Source: MA-ANB-1 sp965216445
GTDB lineage: Bacteria; Actinomycetota; Acidimicrobiia; Spongiisociales; ZC4RG35
Reading direction: 5' to 3'
DNA: 64,000 bases
NCBI GenBank assembly: GCA_965216445.1
Contig: OZ244166.1
Coordinates: 1,426,001 to 1,490,000 of the forward strand
Position 1 is the stretch's first letter. Each line of letters starts with the position of its first letter. A program made the translations under genes and the position numbers. The notes under the pieces were generated by a model that was not told where the DNA came from, did not search any database, and saw nothing but the letters and a program-made list of their open reading frames with translations. This document shows, piece after piece, positions 61,946-64,000 of this stretch.

Positions 61946-62155
61946 TTGCTCGAAGCATTGATGGCGGCAACCGCCACCACGGGTCTGTTCGCCCTGGCAA
62001 AAGGCATCCGGGGCCAGCAGCGCTACGAAATCAACCCATCACTTGTGGTGACGCTACACGACCAGACCGGTGAGGACCTCCCGTGTCCTTGGTGCTATGG
62101 ACCAACCCGTGAGCAAGACGATCGGTGTTCCGGCTGCGGGCAAAGTTTCGGCTAG
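61946..62155 (+). CDS. Small double-CxxC zinc-ribbon protein
   Basis: 69 residues from TTG 61946 with GGAGG seven bases upstream. N-terminal hydrophobic/Ala-rich helix (1-20), short basic stretch, then four cysteines C47, C50, C61, C64 as CPWC and CSGC. Zinc-ribbon fold is likely; the fold binds nucleic acid or protein. Too small to assign a role. Independent small gene between the kinase-like and patatin genes. Confidence 0.6.
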   Translation: MLEALMAATATTGLFALAKGIRGQQRYEINPSLVVTLHDQTGEDLPCPWCYGPTREQDDRCSGCGQSFG

Positions 62156-62207
62156 AGACCCAATCAACCGAACGGCCTTCAAACACCCAGTCCGATAGGA
62201 CTCGAAT

Positions 62208-62228
62208 CGACCGCTACCCCTACGGTCG
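62208..62228. terminator. Weak hairpin, possible terminator
   Basis: CGACCG pairs with CGGTCG across a 9-base loop, 53 bp after the zinc-ribbon stop. There is no T-tract, so rho-independent activity is doubtful. Confidence 0.25.
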
Positions 62229-62290
62229 GCCGTGCCCATTAGCGATTCGTTAGGGAGCAAGGAAGGGGTACCGAAACGGCGGCGACACTC

Positions 62291-62296
62291 TATATT
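62291..62296 (+). promoter_or_regulatory. Possible -10 (TATATT) for the patatin gene
   Basis: TATATT placed 9 bp before GTG 62306, so transcription would begin near or at the start codon. No -35 is recognised. Confidence 0.4.
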
Positions 62297-62305
62297 GTGG
62301 CTTTA

Positions 62306-63283
62306 GTGACCAAGGTAGGACTTGTCCTGGGGGGTGGCGGTATCACCGGGGCGGCATACGAACTCGCCACTTTGATGGCGATAGAACTCGCCACTGACTG
62401 GAACCCTGATCAGGCCGATGTCGTCGTCGGTACCTCCTCCGGCGCATTTGTCACTTCCCTGGTTCGCAACAGACGGTTGACTCTCGACTCGCTGGTCCAG
62501 GCAGGTGACGATCGCCAGGATGTTGCCGAGAGAATCAGGGGACATCTCTATCAACGGGGCGGTTCCTCCGCGGTTCGCGATTGGATGAGACATGGGATCG
62601 GCCCTGGGCTGCGGCGACCTGGGCTGACACTGTTTCTCGGCTCACCGGCGCCGTATCAGTCGCATGGACTCGCCGACTGGGTGACAACTCAAATCGGGGA
62701 CGAAGCTGCGCATTCCTGGCCCGAAAAGCACACCGCAATAGTTGCTTACGACATTGAGGCCAAACGTCGAACCGCGTTCGGCACCGACGAGGCCCCAGTA
62801 GCTGGGATGGCGGAAGCAGTGGCTGCTTCGACAGCAATTCCGCTTCTGTTTCAAGCCTTTGAGATAGACGGCCGCCTATATGTGGATGGAGGAGTCGCCT
62901 CCGGAACTCACGCAGACTTGGTTCTCGCTCACGAGGAGCCACTTGACCTCGTTTTGGTGGTGGCGCCAATGGCCGCCGATCTCTCGAGAATGCGCGCCCG
63001 CGTCCACGAAAAGATGTTTGACCGGGTCGGGCGAAGGTCCCTCGAGGAAGAAAAGGCCCTGATCACGGCGGCCTGGCCCGACTGCAAGGTCATAACTCTG
63101 ACCCCGTCGCCCTCAGTTCAGAACGCAATGAGGCCGAATCCGATGGACGTCAACCGGGCGGTGCCAACTTTCATGAGGACGCTGATCTCTATGAAACGAA
63201 AACTGGCCCATCCCGAGGTTTGGACAGTTCTCTCCGACTACCTGCACACGCCCACCGGCGCCAAAGCGTCAGGGGCTAACTGA
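62306..63283 (+). CDS. Patatin-like phospholipase
   Basis: About 325 residues. The oxyanion glycine stretch LGGGGITG (8-15), nucleophile S44 in GTSSG, and the catalytic Asp of the DGG dyad in LYVDGGVASG are all present. This family hydrolyses acyl esters of phospholipids or related lipids; the substrate is unknown. GTG 62306 is chosen because the TATATT overlaps an alternative upstream GTG (62297), which would add three residues. Cytoplasmic: no signal peptide. Stop overlaps the convergent DUF368 gene by 8 bp. Confidence 0.88.
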   Translation: MTKVGLVLGGGGITGAAYELATLMAIELATDWNPDQADVVVGTSSGAFVTSLVRNRRLTLDSLVQAGDDRQDVAERIRGHLYQRGGSSAVRDWMRHGIGPGLRRPGLTLFLGSPAPYQSHGLADWVTTQIGDEAAHSWPEKHTAIVAYDIEAKRRTAFGTDEAPVAGMAEAVAASTAIPLLFQAFEIDGRLYVDGGVASGTHADLVLAHEEPLDLVLVVAPMAADLSRMRARVHEKMFDRVGRRSLEEEKALITAAWPDCKVITLTPSPSVQNAMRPNPMDVNRAVPTFMRTLISMKRKLAHPEVWTVLSDYLHTPTGAKASGAN

Positions 63284-64000
63284 GGTCGGTTGGGGACTCC
63301 CTTTCGGCAGCAAGCCTGGAAATCAGCATCACGGCCAAGAAGCCGACGATCGCTGCAACGACCGCGAATCCCAGTTGTTCCCCAGGCGCTTCGAGTACTG
63401 GTCCTTCCACCCCGTCCGGCCAGGGCCAAAGAATCCGCAAAGACCCCGCCATCAGACCGATCAGTCCAGCAAGCACCAGGTCGTGCGCACGTTCCAGCGC
63501 AGCGTGGAGTAGCTGTGAGAAGAGTGCCAAACCGATGATCGCACCTGCCCCGACAACGGCAATGGTGGTGATGTCGCGGTCAGCTACCGCACCGAGAACA
63601 GCGTCGTAGGTGCCGACCAAGACCAGGATGAGCGAGCCCGAAATGCCGGGGAGAATCATGGCACAAATCGCAAGGGCTCCCGACGCAAAGTAGACCAGCG
63701 TCGATGGGTTCGCCGATGGGTCTCCCCCGCCGAATCCCAAGACTACGAACACACCAACTGCAACGATGAGCGCGATCGCGTAGTGAATCGGGCTGGGCTC
63801 GCGAATGAGCCGAACCGCCACAACCACTGAGCCCAACACCAACCCGAAGAAAGCTGCGGCTAGAACAATGGGGCGCTCCTCCAGTTGCCCTCGAATCGCC
63901 GACGCCAGCGTGAACACAGCCACGGCAATACCCAATAGAAGCGTCAGGAGAAAGGGCCACTCGACAGCCCGGAAGTGGCCTTTGAAATCGGACCAGTTTC
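63276..64000 (-). CDS. DUF368 family membrane protein (start outside window)
   Basis: At least 241 residues; the frame is open to the right edge, so the N-terminus lies beyond it. Hydrophobic throughout with about seven visible TM segments. Family signatures: FFGLVLGSVVVAVR and the SGALAICAMILPGISGSLILVL loop with PGISG. DUF368 proteins have been linked to undecaprenyl phosphate translocation (PopT-type). Internal TTG 63935 is not the true start because conserved residues continue upstream. Confidence 0.88.
   Translation of the reverse strand, partial: NWSDFKGHFRAVEWPFLLTLLLGIAVAVFTLASAIRGQLEERPIVLAAAFFGLVLGSVVVAVRLIREPSPIHYAIALIVAVGVFVVLGFGGGDPSANPSTLVYFASGALAICAMILPGISGSLILVLVGTYDAVLGAVADRDITTIAVVGAGAIIGLALFSQLLHAALERAHDLVLAGLIGLMAGSLRILWPWPDGVEGPVLEAPGEQLGFAVVAAIVGFLAVMLISRLAAERESPTDLS

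Overview
The window reads as a contiguous chromosomal segment from an actinobacterium of moderate G+C content. Signs are the actinobacterial integration host factor (mihF), a phosphatidylinositol/PIM-type lipid cassette (pgsA, PatA-like acyltransferase, PimA-like mannosyltransferase), a helicase-degenerate PriA, an EF-G2-type fusA2, many GTG/TTG starts, and gene order matching the actinobacterial core. The Thr-rich secreted protein, the DUF4388 protein and the GGDEF response regulator make me lean to the class Acidimicrobiia; that is inference.

Region 1 (1-44,683, all minus strand): about 47 genes in one direction with mostly 1-20 bp overlaps or short gaps. In transcription order (right to left) they are ruvC-ruvA-ruvB-tgt-yajC-secD-secF-apt-rel-MBL hydrolase-hisS-aspS-alaS-ruvX-mltG-aroE-DUF4388-prepilin peptidase-aroC-aroK-aroB-efp-nusB, then [PyrR RNA site + leader peptide] pyrR-pyrB-pyrC-carA-carB-pyrD-pyrF-mihF-gmk-rpoZ-coaBC-metK-priA-def-fmt-rsmB-rpe-RR/GGDEF-ribD-ribE-ribBA-ribH (cut by the window edge). 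These cover Holliday junction resolution, Sec export, stringent response, tRNA charging, shikimate pathway, de novo pyrimidines, nucleotide and cofactor supply, initiator formylation/deformylation and riboflavin.

Region 2 (44,684-49,823) is an accessory interlude of mixed strands separating ruvCAB from yebC: a SAM methyltransferase, a small membrane protein, an orphan sensor histidine kinase overlapping a secreted Thr-rich membrane-anchored protein, a two-TM protein, and a DUF1697 protein.

Region 3 (49,816-54,955, minus strand): pgsA-patA-pimA-pdxS-pdxT-yebC-RidA-like, the PI-mannoside and PLP synthesis genes. Region 4 (55,070-64,000): fusA2-gltA on plus, thrS with a small membrane gene on minus, a kinase-like protein lacking its catalytic Asp, a tiny zinc-ribbon protein, a patatin-like phospholipase, and a DUF368 membrane protein cut by the right edge.

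The best-supported regulatory discovery is upstream of pyrR: a PyrR-type RNA hairpin whose lower stem contains the Shine-Dalgarno of a 10-residue leader ORF, whose stop overlaps the pyrR start (TGATG). I saw no tRNA, rRNA, CRISPR, insertion sequence, prophage or replication origin. No gene-free stretch exceeds 300 bases; the longest (about 200 bp) lie at 48,374-48,566 and 49,062-49,286.
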